Of a DNA stretch of 64,000 nucleotides, positions 63,851 to 64,000 are shown piece by piece (position 1 is the stretch's first letter; each line of letters begins with the position of its first letter). The translations under genes were made by a program, and so were the position numbers. This stretch comes from Staphylococcus equorum (GTDB lineage Bacteria > Bacillota > Bacilli > Staphylococcales > Staphylococcaceae). The notes beneath the pieces were generated by a model. It was not told where the DNA came from and did no database searches. It was given only the letters and a program-made list of their open reading frames with translations. The stretch is from the NCBI RefSeq assembly GCF_029531845.1, contig NZ_JAMBPV010000002.1, positions 310,001 to 374,000 of the forward strand. Direction: 5' to 3'.

Positions 63851-64000
63851 CTAGTTGTCTGTTTCAAAATGTCCACTTTCATCAATTGTTTTGTAATCAT
63901 CTAATAATTTCAAAGTATCATCGGTATTTGACTTACGATATTGATTGAGCGTTAAATTATGAAGTTGTTTATTGGATACTTCCCAATGTGTCGCTGTGAA
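63851..64000 (-). CDS. C-terminal 49 codons of an unrecognised protein, cut by window edge
   Basis: Open frame from the right edge to a TAG at 63851-63853, ending DDYKTIDESGHFETDN. It is polar and acidic with no motif I can name. It lies 60 bases upstream of the cysteine desulfurase on the same strand. Codon use looks like the neighbours, so I take it as a real gene end, but the family is unknown. Confidence 0.6.
   Translation of the reverse strand, partial: FTATHWEVSNKQLHNLTLNQYRKSNTDDTLKLLDDYKTIDESGHFETDN

Overview
The window is a low-GC Firmicute chromosome segment with the gene order of the staphylococcal core genome (sodA, mreAB-zur, nfo, sigA-dnaG, glyS, era, floA, hrcA-grpE-dnaK-dnaJ, lepA, comE, aroE-yqeH, pxp/acc, greA-udk, alaS, recD2, mnmA). 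The proteins are recognisably those of Staphylococcus. Many differ in detail from the S. aureus sequences I remember, so I favour a non-aureus Staphylococcus, but I cannot name the species from sequence alone. I count 66 protein genes. The first (a class B penicillin-binding protein) and the last (unrecognised) are cut by the window edges. Only glyS and rpsT lie on the + strand. I see no tRNA, rRNA, insertion sequence, prophage, CRISPR array or other mobile DNA.

Layout (the minus-strand genes are transcribed from high to low coordinates). 1-9.4 kb: PBP3-like protein, sodA, zinc-uptake operon mreA-mreB-zur with a Zur-box-like site, cshB-nfo, and trmK with a Nif3-like gene. 9.4-14 kb: ccpN, yqfL, dnaG, sigA. 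14-15.8 kb: glyS behind a glycine T-box. 15.8-20 kb: phoH-ybeY-dgkA-cdd-era-recO. 20-23 kb: nfeD-floA plus an unknown membrane-anchored gene, then rpsU. 23-31 kb: lepA, hemW, and the heat-shock operon hrcA-grpE-dnaK-dnaJ-prmA-rsmE under a promoter carrying both a CIRCE (HrcA) and a CtsR-type site. 33-43.8 kb: rpsT, holA, comEA-EB-EC, and an operon mtnN-yqeG-yqeH-aroE-yhbY-nadD-yqeK-rsfS-yqeM. 44-49.5 kb: pxpB-pxpC-accB-accC-pxpA-NRAMP-like transporter. 49.8-53.8 kb: trmR-trhP1-trhP2-udk-greA. 54-58.3 kb: alaS (alanine T-box)-ireB-yqgF-yrzB. 58.3-64 kb: iscS-type desulfurase, mnmA, TPR protein, recD2.

Most of the window is core information processing: replication (dnaG, holA), transcription (sigA, greA), ribosome assembly and GTPases (era, yqeH, lepA, rsfS, ybeY, yhbY, rsmE, prmA), tRNA modification (trmK, mnmA, trhP1/trhP2/trmR) and proteostasis. 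The segment that looks least understood is the pxp/acc operon. Its four central genes encode a biotin carboxylase, a biotin carrier and two proteins of the urea-carboxylase carboxyltransferase families, next to a 5-oxoprolinase subunit and an NRAMP-like transporter that appears to lack the family's metal-binding residues. Other points worth a second look are two genes without a canonical start codon (ccpN and comEC), a terminator whose 3' arm is the ribosome-binding site of comEA, and several structured leaders and palindromes next to promoters.
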